Shown in pieces: positions 28,191 to 37,119 of a stretch of DNA of 64,000 bases (position 1 is the first letter of the stretch; each line of letters opens with the position of its first letter). The notes under the pieces were generated by a model, which was not told the DNA's origin, did not search any database, and saw only the letters and a program-made list of their open reading frames with translations. The stretch is from Propionibacteriaceae bacterium (GTDB lineage: Bacteria; Actinomycetota; Actinomycetes; Propionibacteriales; Propionibacteriaceae): positions 1 to 64,000 of the forward strand of contig JAITVK010000033.1 in NCBI GenBank assembly GCA_031285845.1, in the 5' to 3' direction. The translations under genes and the position numbers were made by a program.

Positions 28191-28943
28191 TCACGAAAAA
28201 TCACGTTGCGCCTGTCGAAGACGCGATGTCACCGTGTCATCGATAACCTCGGCTCCACACTCCACCCGCACTCCGCCCATCACGGACGGATCGACCACTT
28301 CTTGGATCACCAGCTTGCCCCCTAGCTTGGCGTGCAGCGCCTGATTCAGCCGCGTCTTCTGATCACTAGGCAGCGGCTTGGCCACAGTCACCACCGCCAA
28401 GCGACCGCCGACCAAGTCCACCCCCAGCCCGACGAAGGCGGCGATCGAGTCATCGATGGTGCCGCGTCGGGCGGCCACCGCCGCCAGGCAGATCTGGGTC
28501 GCTGGGGCGGTGAACACGGGAGTCAAGAGTCGGCGCACCAGGTCTTGACGCGCGGACACCGGCTTGTTCGGATCGGTCACCGCCGCCCTCAACTCATGGT
28601 CACGACGCATCAGCTGACCAAAGCTGAAAACCTCGTCGATCGCCTGTTCCACCGTCGCCTCGTGTTGGGCCCACTGCCAGGCCGCCCTGATCGCCGCCTG
28701 CTCGATCCACTGAGTCAACTGAGTCGTGGACTTCCAGGAGCGGGTGGTGACCTGATGGACGACTTCTCTGGCCTGATCCGACAGCCCAGAGAAGACCTGA
28801 TCGATCAACTGGACCCGACCGACGCTGGAGGCCGCCGGATCGGCCAGCGCACGGGTCAGACCCGGATAGTCCTGCAGAGCACGCGCCACAGTGATGAGAT
28901 CTTGGGTCACCCCCACCCGCGCGGTCGAATCGGCGTCAGTCAT
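28191..28943 (-). CDS. atpH: ATP synthase F1 subunit delta
   Basis: This 250-residue peripheral-stalk subunit is read from an ATG overlapping the atpF stop (ATGA). The C-terminal half is characteristic: VVTVAKPLPSDQKTRLNQALHAKLGGKLVIQEVVDPSVMGGVRVECGAEVIDDTV. The N-terminal region has the helical domain with ALADPAASSVGRVQLIDQVF. It is longer than the E. coli subunit (about 177), as usual in actinobacteria. Confidence 0.95.
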   Translation of the reverse strand: MTDADSTARVGVTQDLITVARALQDYPGLTRALADPAASSVGRVQLIDQVFSGLSDQAREVVHQVTTRSWKSTTQLTQWIEQAAIRAAWQWAQHEATVEQAIDEVFSFGQLMRRDHELRAAVTDPNKPVSARQDLVRRLLTPVFTAPATQICLAAVAARRGTIDDSIAAFVGLGVDLVGGRLAVVTVAKPLPSDQKTRLNQALHAKLGGKLVIQEVVDPSVMGGVRVECGAEVIDDTVTSRLRQAQRDFS

Positions 28944-29476
28944 GATGGCGTGGGCTCCTGGTCCAATGAGTCGATGAACGAATCGACAGTGCCGCGCACA
29001 GTGGCGTCGTTTTGCAGCGACTGGCCCAAAATCTTGCCTGCCAACACGGTGGCCATCGAGCCGACATCTTTGCGCAACGAATCGACTGCCTGGGAGCGCT
29101 CGGCCTCCATCTGACCACGAGCGTTGTCCACGATGCGCCGGGCGTCATCATCGGCTTTGGCGCGCATCGAGGCGACGATCTGGGCACCGGCCGCCTTGGC
29201 GTCGTCCCGGATCTGCGCCGCTTCGTCATCGGCCCCAGCCAGGCGCTGCTTGTACGTCGCCAGAGCGGCTTGAGCCTCGGCCTGGGCCTGCTCGGCCTTG
29301 TCCATGCCGCCACGGATCGCGTCGGTCCGCTCGGCGTACATCTTTTCGAACCGGGGCACGATGACCTTGTTCATCACCACGATGATGGCGATGAACAACA
29401 CGATGCCGACGACGAACTCTGACACGTGCGCCGGGAGAAGTGGACCCAGCGGGCCCGTTCCTTCGAGTGGCAGCAT
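28940..29476 (-). CDS. atpF: ATP synthase F0 subunit b
   Basis: This 178-residue stator subunit has one N-terminal membrane helix (EFVVGIVLFIAIIVVMNKVIV, split here at about residues 20-40) followed by a long charged, alanine-rich helix that dimerises. It ends four bases into atpH and starts two bases after the atpE stop. Confidence 0.95.
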   Translation of the reverse strand: MLPLEGTGPLGPLLPAHVSEFVVGIVLFIAIIVVMNKVIVPRFEKMYAERTDAIRGGMDKAEQAQAEAQAALATYKQRLAGADDEAAQIRDDAKAAGAQIVASMRAKADDDARRIVDNARGQMEAERSQAVDSLRKDVGSMATVLAGKILGQSLQNDATVRGTVDSFIDSLDQEPTPS

Positions 29477-29478
29477 GA

Positions 29479-29700
29479 TCAGCGAATGGCGAAGGCCAGC
29501 ACCAAGCCGAACAGAGCCAGGGCCTCAACCACGGCGAAGCCGATCCAGGCTGTCGACAACATCGCGCCGCGGGCCTCGGGCTGACGAGCCGTGCCGTTGA
29601 TGACCGAGGAGAAAATCCAGGCCACGCCCAAAGCTGGGCCGATCGCGGCGATGCCGTAACCGACGACGTTGAGAGACCCTGTCAATTCCAGCAGTGTCAT
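29479..29700 (-). CDS. atpE: ATP synthase F0 subunit c
   Basis: This 73-residue hairpin of two membrane helices forms the rotor ring. The polar loop is NGTARQPEARG and the ion-binding glutamate lies in helix 2 (GFAVVEALALFG). The residues typical of sodium-binding rings (a helix-1 glutamine and a Ser/Thr after the glutamate) are not seen, so proton coupling is inferred. The ATG at 29700 follows AAAGGA; a longer open frame is not supported. Confidence 0.95.
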   Translation of the reverse strand: MTLLELTGSLNVVGYGIAAIGPALGVAWIFSSVINGTARQPEARGAMLSTAWIGFAVVEALALFGLVLAFAIR

Positions 29701-29713
29701 GATATTCCTTTCA

Positions 29714-30553
29714 TCAGTGCTCATCCGACAAGGCGGACGAGACATATTGGGCGGTGAGGACGGTGAAGATGTAGGCCTGGAGGAAGCCCACCAGCAGTTC
29801 CAGGGCGAAGATGAATGAACTCATCAGCAGCGAAGCGCCACCGGCGATGTTGTACGGCGCGTTGTGGGTGTACGTCAACAGGTAGGTCCCGCCGACGACG
29901 AAGATCAGAACCATCAAGTGGCCAGCGAACAGGTTGGCGAACAGTCGGATGCCCAGAGTGACCGGCCGAGTGATGAAGTTGGAGATGAACTCCAAGGGCG
30001 AGATCAGGATCAACAGCAGCGGGGGCACTCCGGCGGGCACGGTCATTTTCTTCATGTAATGGGCGAAACCGTGACGTCGGATCCCGATGTAGTTGTAGAG
30101 CAGCCAACTGAGAATCGCCAAGCCCCACGCGAATCCGATCTTGGAGAAGGTGGGGAACATGAAGGGGAAAAACTCGCCGAACCAGTTGTTCACCAAAATG
30201 AAGCAGAACAGTCCCAACAGCCAGGGCACGAACGTGTGGTAACCCTCGCCGATCATCTCGCGGGCGACCCCGTTGCGGATGATGTTGTAGACGTATTCGC
30301 CGAACCACTGACGTTTCGACGGGACGATCGTCATCTTATGGGAGACGATCAGCCAGAATCCGATGACGACAAGCGCTCCGATCACAGCCATGCAGATGTG
30401 GTTGGTGATCCAGATGTCACTCCAGACATAATGTTCGCCGCCGCTGGTTTTCCAGACTTCGGATGGGAACAGTGGCTGCGAGTCAAAAGCGCTGACACCA
30501 AACTCGGGGACCTCTCCACTGAGAAGCGTCAGCCCCATGGCTCCCGATGCCAT
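29714..30553 (-). CDS. atpB: ATP synthase F0 subunit a
   Basis: This 279-residue membrane subunit has the essential arginine helix RLFANLFAGHLMV and the half-channel helix near the C-terminus (FALELLVGFLQAYIFTVLTAQYVSSAL). ATG 30553 has AAAGGAGGG four bases upstream; an open extension to 30610 is not supported. It is the first gene of the operon here because atpI lies 9 kb away beyond the sugar island. Confidence 0.96.
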   Translation of the reverse strand: MASGAMGLTLLSGEVPEFGVSAFDSQPLFPSEVWKTSGGEHYVWSDIWITNHICMAVIGALVVIGFWLIVSHKMTIVPSKRQWFGEYVYNIIRNGVAREMIGEGYHTFVPWLLGLFCFILVNNWFGEFFPFMFPTFSKIGFAWGLAILSWLLYNYIGIRRHGFAHYMKKMTVPAGVPPLLLILISPLEFISNFITRPVTLGIRLFANLFAGHLMVLIFVVGGTYLLTYTHNAPYNIAGGASLLMSSFIFALELLVGFLQAYIFTVLTAQYVSSALSDEH

Positions 30554-30643
30554 GTGCCCTCCTTTCGCGAATACTTCAACCTTGATTTCGAAATTCTCAA
30601 CACAAGTCATCGCAGCCGAATGCGATGTAGTGACTTCTCACCC

Positions 30644-30674
30644 ATCCTAGTGGATGGGGTCACCTCTCACACAA
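30644..30674 (-). promoter_or_regulatory. Possible promoter of the ATP synthase operon
   Basis: TTGTGT (30674-30669) and TAGGAT (30649-30644) are separated by 19 bases on the minus strand, about 90 bases before atpB. Since atpI is displaced, atpB needs its own promoter; this is the best candidate in the 30554-30874 gap, which holds no gene. Confidence 0.4.
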
Positions 30675-30740
30675 GTCGGCCTGAGACACCGGTGAGTCCT
30701 CTGCGATATCCGGGCCCGCCGGTGCGATTCCACCCGTCGT

Positions 30741-30754
30741 ACTTAAGCGTGTAA
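30741..30754. promoter_or_regulatory. Candidate LacI-family operator upstream of the beta-mannosidase gene
   Basis: ACTTAAGCGTGTAA matches ACTTAAGCGGTTAA at 33858-33871 in 12 of 14 positions. Both copies lie upstream of genes of the same island. It is 121 bases before the mannosidase ATG. Confidence 0.5.
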
Positions 30755-30874
30755 GCTGAGTCTGAGAAGGGCACCTGGAGCACATAGCCCCGTCACGGGA
30801 ACAGCGAAGCCCGAGCACTTTCACTGACCACGTCCGCGAGGGTGCGACCACACACGACCGATCAAGGAGACAGC

Positions 30875-33544
30875 ATGCGACGGATTGACCTGGCCACACG
30901 ATCATGGACGACACATCCCGGTTCGCTGGACGGATTGCCCAACGCGGTGGCCGCCCGGTTCGCCGACGACGCGACCATCAAGGCCACCGTTCCTGGGTGC
31001 GTCCACGACGACCTGTTGGCCGCCGGCCTCATCCCTAACCCCTACCTGGGCACCAACGAGGCCGCGATCACCTGGATCGGACGCCACGACTGGTGGTACG
31101 CCACCACGGCGCCGGACGTGCCGACCGACGCCGAGCGGATCGACTTGGTGGCAGATGGTCTCGACACGGTCGCCACCATCTTCCTCGACGGCGAACCGGT
31201 CGGGTCCAGCCAAAACCAACATCGGACGTACCGCTTCAATGTCACGAACTCAGCGCGCACCGACGCCGAGCTGACCCTACGTTTTTCCTCGATCTACGAT
31301 CAGGCTGCCGCCAGACGAGCCGAGCTCGGTCCATATCCGGCGGCGTACGAGGAGCCGTTCAACCTGACGCGCAAAATGGCCTCAAACTTCGGTTGGGACT
31401 GGGGCCCGACGGTCGTGACCGCTGGAGTGTGGAAGACTCTTCGCTTCGAAGCCTGGAGCACCGCCCGCCTGGCGCGGGTCCTGCCCAGACCACGCCTGGA
31501 CGCCCCAGACGGCCGTCATGGGACTGTCGACGTCGATGTGACCGTGGAGCGCAGCGCCGCTGGCGAAGAGATCCCCCTGTCTGTCACCGGCCGCTTGATC
31601 AATCCCACCGGTCAGGTCGTGGCCGAAGTCAGCGCCGAGATCGCGCCGAGGCGGACCCGAACGGTTCTCACCATCGACGCCGGCGAAGTCCGTCGCTGGT
31701 GGCCCTGCGACATGGGCGATCAACCGCTTTACACCGTCGAGGTCGACTTGGTCGCGCCGGGGGTGGTCGACTACTCGCCCACCGAAGGCTCCACCGTCGA
31801 GACAACCAGATCTGATCTTCGCGTCAGCGACTCCGAGTCCAGAACCATCGACCATGACCCATCCCCCGCGTCTGACCGCGAGGACCGCACGCTGGACGAT
31901 TGGCGTCAGCGAGTCGGCTTCCGTGACATCACGTTGCGGGTCGATCCCGATCACGTCGGCGCTCAGTTCACTCTCGAGGTCGCCTCACGCCCGATCTTCG
32001 CCAAGGGGTTCAACTGGATTCCGAACGACCTGCTCATCCACCGGGTGACCGAACAGGACTACCGCGCCCGCTTGAACGACGCCGTGGCCTGCGGAGCCAA
32101 CCTGATCCGGGTCTGGGGCGGCGGAATCTTCGAGAAGGACGAGTTCTACCAGCTCTGTGATGAACTCGGATTGCTCGTGTGGCAGGACTGTTTGTTCGCC
32201 TGCGCGGCCTATCCGGAGTCGGAGGAGTTCACCGCCGAAGTCGCCGCCGAGGTCACTGACAACGCGATTCGGCTGATGCCCCACCCCTCCCTGGCGCTAT
32301 GGAACGGATGCAACGAGAACATTTGGGGACACGAGGATTGGGGCTGGAAGCAGGCATTGGGCGAGCGCGGTTGGGGGGCGAAGTTCTATTTCGAGACCAT
32401 TCCGGCGGTTCTGCGCGAGGTGGACCCGGACCGTCCCTACTGGCCGGGCTCCCCTCACAGCGGCGACGACGAGCACCATCCCAACGATCCGGACTTCGGC
32501 TGCACTCACTCGTGGGTGGCCTGGAACCAGACCGACTATGACCACTATCAGTCGAGCAAGCCGCGTTTTGTGGCCGAGTTCGGCTGGTGCGGCCCTGCGG
32601 CATGGTCGACGATGCGGGACGCTGTCGGCGCTGAACATCTGAGACTATGGGATCCGACCTACATGTGGCACTACAAGAGCCAAGACGGCCAGTCGAAGCT
32701 GCGTCGAGCCGTGGCCGACGGCTTCGGCACCCCGACCGATTTCGACCGGTGGCACTACGCTCAGCAGGTTCAACAAGCTCGCGCCGTACGTTTCGGAATC
32801 GACTGGTGGCGGTCGCTGTGGCCCCGTTGTGCTGGCGCTGTGGTATGGCAGTTGAACGACTGCTGGCCGGTGATCTCGTGGGCGGCGGTCGACTCGGCCG
32901 GGATTCGCAAACCCGCGTGGTACGCCATCCGCGAGGCTTTCGCCGACCGGATCGCGGTGGTTTATCCGGCCGATGACGGCTACGAGTTGACCGCCGTCAA
33001 CCAGTCCGGCTCCGACTGGCAAGCCCAATTGTCGGTATGCCGGGTCGGTGTGGACGGATCGATCCGAGCGACGTGGAGCGAAGTGTGGACGGTCGGCCCG
33101 AACCAAACCGTCTGTCGTCGTCTCGACACCGCTCTCGCCGGACTCCCCACGCCGTACGTCGATGACTGTGGTGGACGGGTCTACGCCTGCGGCTTGGAAT
33201 GTGACGAGATCCTAGTGGTCGACGTGGTCGATGCCGCGACCAGCCGTCGACAGGTCGTCGCTCATCCAGACAAGCGCCTGAGGCACCATCCAGCGTCGTA
33301 CGAGATCGAGGTCGCTGCCACCGAGGACGGTGGCCTGATGACTTTGACGTCTCATAGCGTCATCCGCGATCTCCTGTTCCAGGCCGACCGCCTCGGAGGG
33401 GTCGCCGATTTGGAGTTGGTGACCCTGCTGCCTGGCGAGTCCCACCAGTGGACGGTCACCGGCATGGGTCGACCGCTGTCGGTCGCAGACTGCGTCGCAC
33501 CGGTGATCCTGAGCGCCGGTGACGTGGCTGCGGACGCTACCTAG
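30875..33544 (+). CDS. Glycoside hydrolase family 2 beta-mannosidase
   Basis: This 889-residue retaining beta-mannosidase removes terminal mannose from beta-mannosides. The sugar-binding N-terminal domain, the signature RKMASNFGWDWGPTVVTAGVW (split: residues about 168-188), and the barrel with acid/base WNGCNENIWG (Glu near 479) and nucleophile FVAEFGWCGP (Glu near 568) are present. There is no signal peptide, so it probably acts on imported oligosaccharides in the cytoplasm. ATG 30875 has AAGGAG upstream. It opens a plus-strand island with an ABC importer, a GH28 enzyme and a LacI regulator, but a strong hairpin follows it, so it is probably a separate transcript. Confidence 0.92.
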   Translation: MRRIDLATRSWTTHPGSLDGLPNAVAARFADDATIKATVPGCVHDDLLAAGLIPNPYLGTNEAAITWIGRHDWWYATTAPDVPTDAERIDLVADGLDTVATIFLDGEPVGSSQNQHRTYRFNVTNSARTDAELTLRFSSIYDQAAARRAELGPYPAAYEEPFNLTRKMASNFGWDWGPTVVTAGVWKTLRFEAWSTARLARVLPRPRLDAPDGRHGTVDVDVTVERSAAGEEIPLSVTGRLINPTGQVVAEVSAEIAPRRTRTVLTIDAGEVRRWWPCDMGDQPLYTVEVDLVAPGVVDYSPTEGSTVETTRSDLRVSDSESRTIDHDPSPASDREDRTLDDWRQRVGFRDITLRVDPDHVGAQFTLEVASRPIFAKGFNWIPNDLLIHRVTEQDYRARLNDAVACGANLIRVWGGGIFEKDEFYQLCDELGLLVWQDCLFACAAYPESEEFTAEVAAEVTDNAIRLMPHPSLALWNGCNENIWGHEDWGWKQALGERGWGAKFYFETIPAVLREVDPDRPYWPGSPHSGDDEHHPNDPDFGCTHSWVAWNQTDYDHYQSSKPRFVAEFGWCGPAAWSTMRDAVGAEHLRLWDPTYMWHYKSQDGQSKLRRAVADGFGTPTDFDRWHYAQQVQQARAVRFGIDWWRSLWPRCAGAVVWQLNDCWPVISWAAVDSAGIRKPAWYAIREAFADRIAVVYPADDGYELTAVNQSGSDWQAQLSVCRVGVDGSIRATWSEVWTVGPNQTVCRRLDTALAGLPTPYVDDCGGRVYACGLECDEILVVDVVDAATSRRQVVAHPDKRLRHHPASYEIEVAATEDGGLMTLTSHSVIRDLLFQADRLGGVADLELVTLLPGESHQWTVTGMGRPLSVADCVAPVILSAGDVAADAT

Positions 33545-33554
33545 TCCTGGAATC

Positions 33555-33594
33555 GGGGTGGGCGGGCCACGGATTGACGGGACCCGCCCACCCC
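33555..33594 (+). terminator. Strong hairpin after the beta-mannosidase gene
   Basis: Twelve-base perfect arms GGGGTGGGCGGG (33555-33566) and CCCGCCCACCCC (33583-33594) enclose 16 bases, ten bases after the stop. A second weaker GC-rich stem follows. There is no T tract. The remainder of 33595-33857 shows no gene. Confidence 0.6.
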
Positions 33595-33857
33595 GGGACC
33601 GGGGCTCACCGAGAGCCCTCCCCTGCCCCGGGGTCCTCTCACCAGCTCGCGGCCGCGACTGACCGTCACATGGAGCTTGGCCCCACCCGGTCGGTTGTGC
33701 CCTACCTATGCCGGAACTTGCCGCTCGGCCGTCGTGGAACCGCTTGCTCCTCCCGAGACCGATCAGGTCGCGGTGACCTTGATGATCTCAGCGACGACGT
33801 TATATGAACACGGATCACTTATCCCCACTATTGGTTACATACATGCTTATCATCCAC

Positions 33858-33900
33858 ACTTAAGCGGTTAATTGACAAGTCAAGGAGGCCGCCTTAGTAT
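33858..33900 (+). promoter_or_regulatory. Consensus promoter with overlapping LacI-type operator for the ABC operon
   Basis: TTGACA (33872-33877) and TAGTAT (33895-33900) are 17 bases apart, close to the ideal vegetative promoter. Directly before the -35 lies ACTTAAGCGGTTAA (33858-33871), whose TTAA-n-CG-n-TTAA core has the LacI-family form. TTGAC-AA-GTCAA (33872-33883) forms a second dyad over the -35. Repression by the local LacI protein is inferred. Confidence 0.65.
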
Positions 33901-33936
33901 GGGTCTCAGACATTGACGCCCATGCAAGGAGGCACT

Positions 33937-35220
33937 ATGAATTGGAAGAAAGCGATCTGTGTGACGATCGCTGTGGCCGCAAGCGCGGCTATGACTGGAT
34001 GCACCGCCAAAGCGCCAGGCGCGAACGGCGACAACGAGACGCTGACCGTCCTGACGAACGTGGCGCCGACCGACGGCACTGGAGAAGTCCAGGCCAAGGT
34101 GGTGGCCGAATTCGAGAAGGCGACCGGCAAGAAAGTCAAGCTCATCCCCGCGGGTGAGTCCATCGGTGACGTGTACGAGACCTCCGTCGCTGGCGGCAAG
34201 GAAGCGGACGTCGTGATGGTCAACCTGGCGGAGAAGTCCAACGACTGGGTGAAAAATGGCATCGTCAAACCGGCGTCGGACTACTTGGACGCTTGGGGCT
34301 TGACCGACAAGATCCTCCCCTCAGCCTTGGACGCCTGGAAGGACAAAGACGGCAAGGTCCAGGGATTCCCGTACAGCGGATTCGTCTGGCCGGTGTGGTA
34401 CAACATGGATCTGCTCGGCCAAGCCGGAATCACCCAGCCGCCGAAAACCACTGATCAGCTGATCGAGGCGGCAGGCAAGCTCAACGCCGCTGGCATCCCA
34501 CCGTTCATCATCGGCGGCAACGATTGGTCGGGTCAGAAGCTGTTTTTGCAGATCGCTCAGTCGTTCATGAAGCCAGCCGAAGCGCAGAAGGTCTTTGAGA
34601 AGGGCGGTTACTGCGGCAACGCCAACGCCATGAAAGGCATCGAACTGTTCACCGCGTTGCGTGACGCGTCGGTGTTCGTCAAAGACACCCAGGGCTACAC
34701 CGCCGACCAGATGAACGCCTCCTTCTACGAGGGCAAGGCCGCGATGATGTCCGCCGGCTCGTGGGCTTTCGGCAACGCGCCGGAGTCGCTGCGCCCCAAC
34801 ATCACCCTCGGGGGCTTCCCGATCCCTTCGGGCGCGGCCTACTCCAAACCTACCGCGTTCAATGGTTTCACCGGATTGGGTTTCTGGATCAGTCCCAATG
34901 GCGCCAAGGAAGGCAAGATCGACCTGGTCAAGCAGTGGATCACGGCCTTCTACACTCCGGAGATCGCGGCCGCCTACGCTCAAGCCTCCAATGGCCCGGT
35001 CGCGATCAACTCGATCAAGGGTTCGGACGCGACCATCGAGAACACGCTGACCGACCAAGCCGTCAACTCAGTGCCGAAGGCAGTGGATTTCGCTCTCATG
35101 CCTGACACGGCCGTTCCGGGCAACCTGGCCGACGCCATGATCCGTCAGACCAGCGCGGCCTTCGCTCCAGGCGCCGACGCCGCAGCGATCTGCCAATCGC
35201 TGGACGGGCTCTACGCCTGA
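33937..35220 (+). CDS. Sugar ABC transporter substrate-binding lipoprotein
   Basis: This 427-residue family 1 solute-binding protein is anchored by a lipobox: a lysine-bearing n-region, a hydrophobic stretch and MTGC with the cysteine near residue 22. The mature part has the periplasmic-binding fold seen in oligosaccharide binders (YETSVAGGKEADVVMVNL; GFPYSGFVWPVWYNMDLL; AAMMSAGSWAFGN). ATG 33937 has AAGGAGG upstream; an open extension to 33913 would include the ribosome site. It is followed by two permease genes but no ATPase gene. The ligand is probably an oligosaccharide containing mannose or uronic acid, judging by the neighbouring hydrolases. Confidence 0.9.
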   Translation: MNWKKAICVTIAVAASAAMTGCTAKAPGANGDNETLTVLTNVAPTDGTGEVQAKVVAEFEKATGKKVKLIPAGESIGDVYETSVAGGKEADVVMVNLAEKSNDWVKNGIVKPASDYLDAWGLTDKILPSALDAWKDKDGKVQGFPYSGFVWPVWYNMDLLGQAGITQPPKTTDQLIEAAGKLNAAGIPPFIIGGNDWSGQKLFLQIAQSFMKPAEAQKVFEKGGYCGNANAMKGIELFTALRDASVFVKDTQGYTADQMNASFYEGKAAMMSAGSWAFGNAPESLRPNITLGGFPIPSGAAYSKPTAFNGFTGLGFWISPNGAKEGKIDLVKQWITAFYTPEIAAAYAQASNGPVAINSIKGSDATIENTLTDQAVNSVPKAVDFALMPDTAVPGNLADAMIRQTSAAFAPGADAAAICQSLDGLYA

Positions 35221-35226
35221 CCCCCA

Positions 35227-35260
35227 GTGGTGGGAGCGTGCCTGTCCGCGCTCCCACCAC
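35227..35260 (+). terminator. Intergenic hairpin between the SBP and the first permease
   Basis: GTGGTGGGAGCG (35227-35238) and CGCTCCCACCAC (35249-35260) form a perfect 12-bp stem with a 10-base loop, seven bases after the SBP stop. Such stems often make binding-protein mRNA more abundant than permease mRNA by partial termination or 3' protection. Confidence 0.6.
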
Positions 35261-35293
35261 AACACCCCCACCCTCACCCATCAGGAGGCCACG

Positions 35294-36187
35294 ATGGCTC
35301 CACCACGTCAGCCAGCCACGCGTCGTCGCGTCAATCCGGCTCTGCTCGGCCTGAGCCTGCCCGCCATCATCTGGTACATCGCGTTCACCCTCGGACCGCT
35401 GCTGGCCATGTTCTACATCGCCTTGCTCAAATGGCCAGGCCTGATCGCTCCGCGCAGTTTCATCGGGCTCGACAACTTCGTCAAAGTGTTCACCGATCCG
35501 GTGTTCTTCACTGCGGTGAAAAACTCGATCATCCAAGTCGGAATCGTCGTGCCGGTGATGATTCCGGTGGCATTCATGCTCGGCTACTACGTCAACCTCA
35601 AACCGCGCGGCCACCGAGTCTTGCGCGTCATCCTGTTCACCCCGGCCCTGATCTCCTTGGCGGCGAAATCGGTGGTCTTCTTGTCGATCTTCGCTCCGAA
35701 CGGGTTGATCAACGGCTTCTTGGCCAACATCGGCTTGGACCAGCTGTCCAAGCCGTGGCTCGCCTCCACGTCCACCGCCTTGGGCACCGTGATGGTGGTC
35801 GATTTGTGGAGCGGCATCGGCTATACCGCCATCTTGTTCTCCGCCCGTCTGGCCGCTGTGCCCGTCGAAGTCATGGAAGCCGCCGAGTTGGACGGCTGCG
35901 CGCACTGGGGTCGGATGTGGCGCATCGCCTATCCGATCTGCCGGGACTACTTCGGAGTCTTGGCCATGCTGCAATTCATCTGGGTGCTGTTCAGTTCGGC
36001 TGGCTCCATCCTGCTGCTGACCAACGGTGGGCCAGGAAACTCCTCCACCAACCTGAGTTTTCTGGTGTACGACAAGGCCTTCACTCAATCTGACCTGGGC
36101 TACAGCCAAGCTGTGGGCGTGATCCTCTTCTTCGTCGGAATCCTCGGCATGGTCATCATCCGCCGAGTCTTCGCGGCACGTCATTGA
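35294..36187 (+). CDS. Sugar ABC transporter permease (MalF/UgpA type)
   Basis: This 297-residue permease has about six membrane helices. The cytoplasmic EAA loop is EVMEAAELDGCAHWGRMWRIAYPIC near residues 193-217. The ATG follows AGGAGG. It pairs with the next gene to form the membrane channel of the importer. Confidence 0.93.
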   Translation: MAPPRQPATRRRVNPALLGLSLPAIIWYIAFTLGPLLAMFYIALLKWPGLIAPRSFIGLDNFVKVFTDPVFFTAVKNSIIQVGIVVPVMIPVAFMLGYYVNLKPRGHRVLRVILFTPALISLAAKSVVFLSIFAPNGLINGFLANIGLDQLSKPWLASTSTALGTVMVVDLWSGIGYTAILFSARLAAVPVEVMEAAELDGCAHWGRMWRIAYPICRDYFGVLAMLQFIWVLFSSAGSILLLTNGGPGNSSTNLSFLVYDKAFTQSDLGYSQAVGVILFFVGILGMVIIRRVFAARH

Positions 36188-36197
36188 AGGAACTGAC

Positions 36198-37049
36198 ATG
36201 ACTCATCCTCAACGAACAAAAAAGCGCAGTCTCAACATCAGCCCGGTCGCGCACTGCCTGGTCTGGTTTTACGCCCTGCTGCTGATCATTCCGCTCTACT
36301 TCCTGATCGTGTCGGCTTTCAAGTCGAACTCAGCGATCTTCACGACGCCGTTCGCACCGCCGACCAGCTGGAGTTTCGACAATTTCACCCAAGCGTGGAG
36401 TCAAGCTCAGATGGGCGATGGGATGCTCAGCTCGGTCTTGGTGACTGTCATCGCCGAGGTTCTGACCTTGGTGTTGGCGATCCCCGCGTCGTACGCCATC
36501 GCCCGCTCCAGCGGACGAATCGGGTCCTTCGTGGAGAAGTTTTTCGCCGCCGGGCTGCTGATTCCGGGGCTGGCCGCCCTGGTTCCGACCGTCGCGTTGT
36601 CGATCTTGATCGGCCTGTTCCACACCCGGGAGTTCCTCTACCTGTTCTACCCGGCGTCGGTGTTGCCGCTCAGTGTCATCCTGCTGACCCAGTTCATGCG
36701 CTCGGTTCCCCCCGAGCTCGAAGAGTCAGCCATGATGGACGGCGCCAGCCGGGTGCGGATCATTGTCAGCGTCTACGTTCCCATCATCAGCCCGGGCATC
36801 GCCACCGTCACCATCCTCAACTTCCTCAGTTTCTGGAACGAATATTTGTTCGCGCTGATCCTGGGCGGACCGGACCCCGACATTCGTACGGTTCAGGTGG
36901 CGCTGCCCACGCTGGTGTCCCAAACCAATACCCAGTACGGCGTGCTGTTGGCCGGGGCGCTGATCACCATGATCCCGGTCTACATCGTCTACATCATCCT
37001 CAACCGCCGCCTCGAAGAGGCCCTACTCCAAGGCGCGGTCAAGAGCTGA
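36198..37049 (+). CDS. Sugar ABC transporter permease (MalG/UgpE type)
   Basis: This 283-residue permease has six predicted helices and the EAA loop ELEESAMMDGASRVRIIVSVYVPIISPG near residues 174-200. It starts ten bases after the previous stop with GAAGGAAC upstream. No ATP-binding subunit is encoded in the island, so a shared MsmK/UgpC-type ATPase elsewhere is likely. Confidence 0.93.
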   Translation: MTHPQRTKKRSLNISPVAHCLVWFYALLLIIPLYFLIVSAFKSNSAIFTTPFAPPTSWSFDNFTQAWSQAQMGDGMLSSVLVTVIAEVLTLVLAIPASYAIARSSGRIGSFVEKFFAAGLLIPGLAALVPTVALSILIGLFHTREFLYLFYPASVLPLSVILLTQFMRSVPPELEESAMMDGASRVRIIVSVYVPIISPGIATVTILNFLSFWNEYLFALILGGPDPDIRTVQVALPTLVSQTNTQYGVLLAGALITMIPVYIVYIILNRRLEEALLQGAVKS

Positions 37050-37056
37050 TTCACCC

Positions 37057-37082
37057 GTCAATCCGGGCTCGCCCGAATTGAC
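37057..37082 (+). terminator. Hairpin between the second permease and the GH28 gene
   Basis: GTCAAT (37057-37062) plus CGGGC pairs with GCCCG plus ATTGAC (37077-37082), with one C/A mismatch and a 2-base loop. It may be a processing or attenuation element within the operon. Confidence 0.4.
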
Positions 37083-37119
37083 CTGACCCATCACACCCCT
37101 GTCACGAAAGGACACTCCC

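Noticed and set aside
26427-28325. 632-codon plus-strand open frame
   Set aside because: It is the antisense shadow of atpA, a typical by-product of high GC at third positions.
34321-36199. Long minus-strand frames over the ABC operon
   Set aside because: They oppose a lipoprotein SBP and a permease with clear family motifs and have no ribosome sites.
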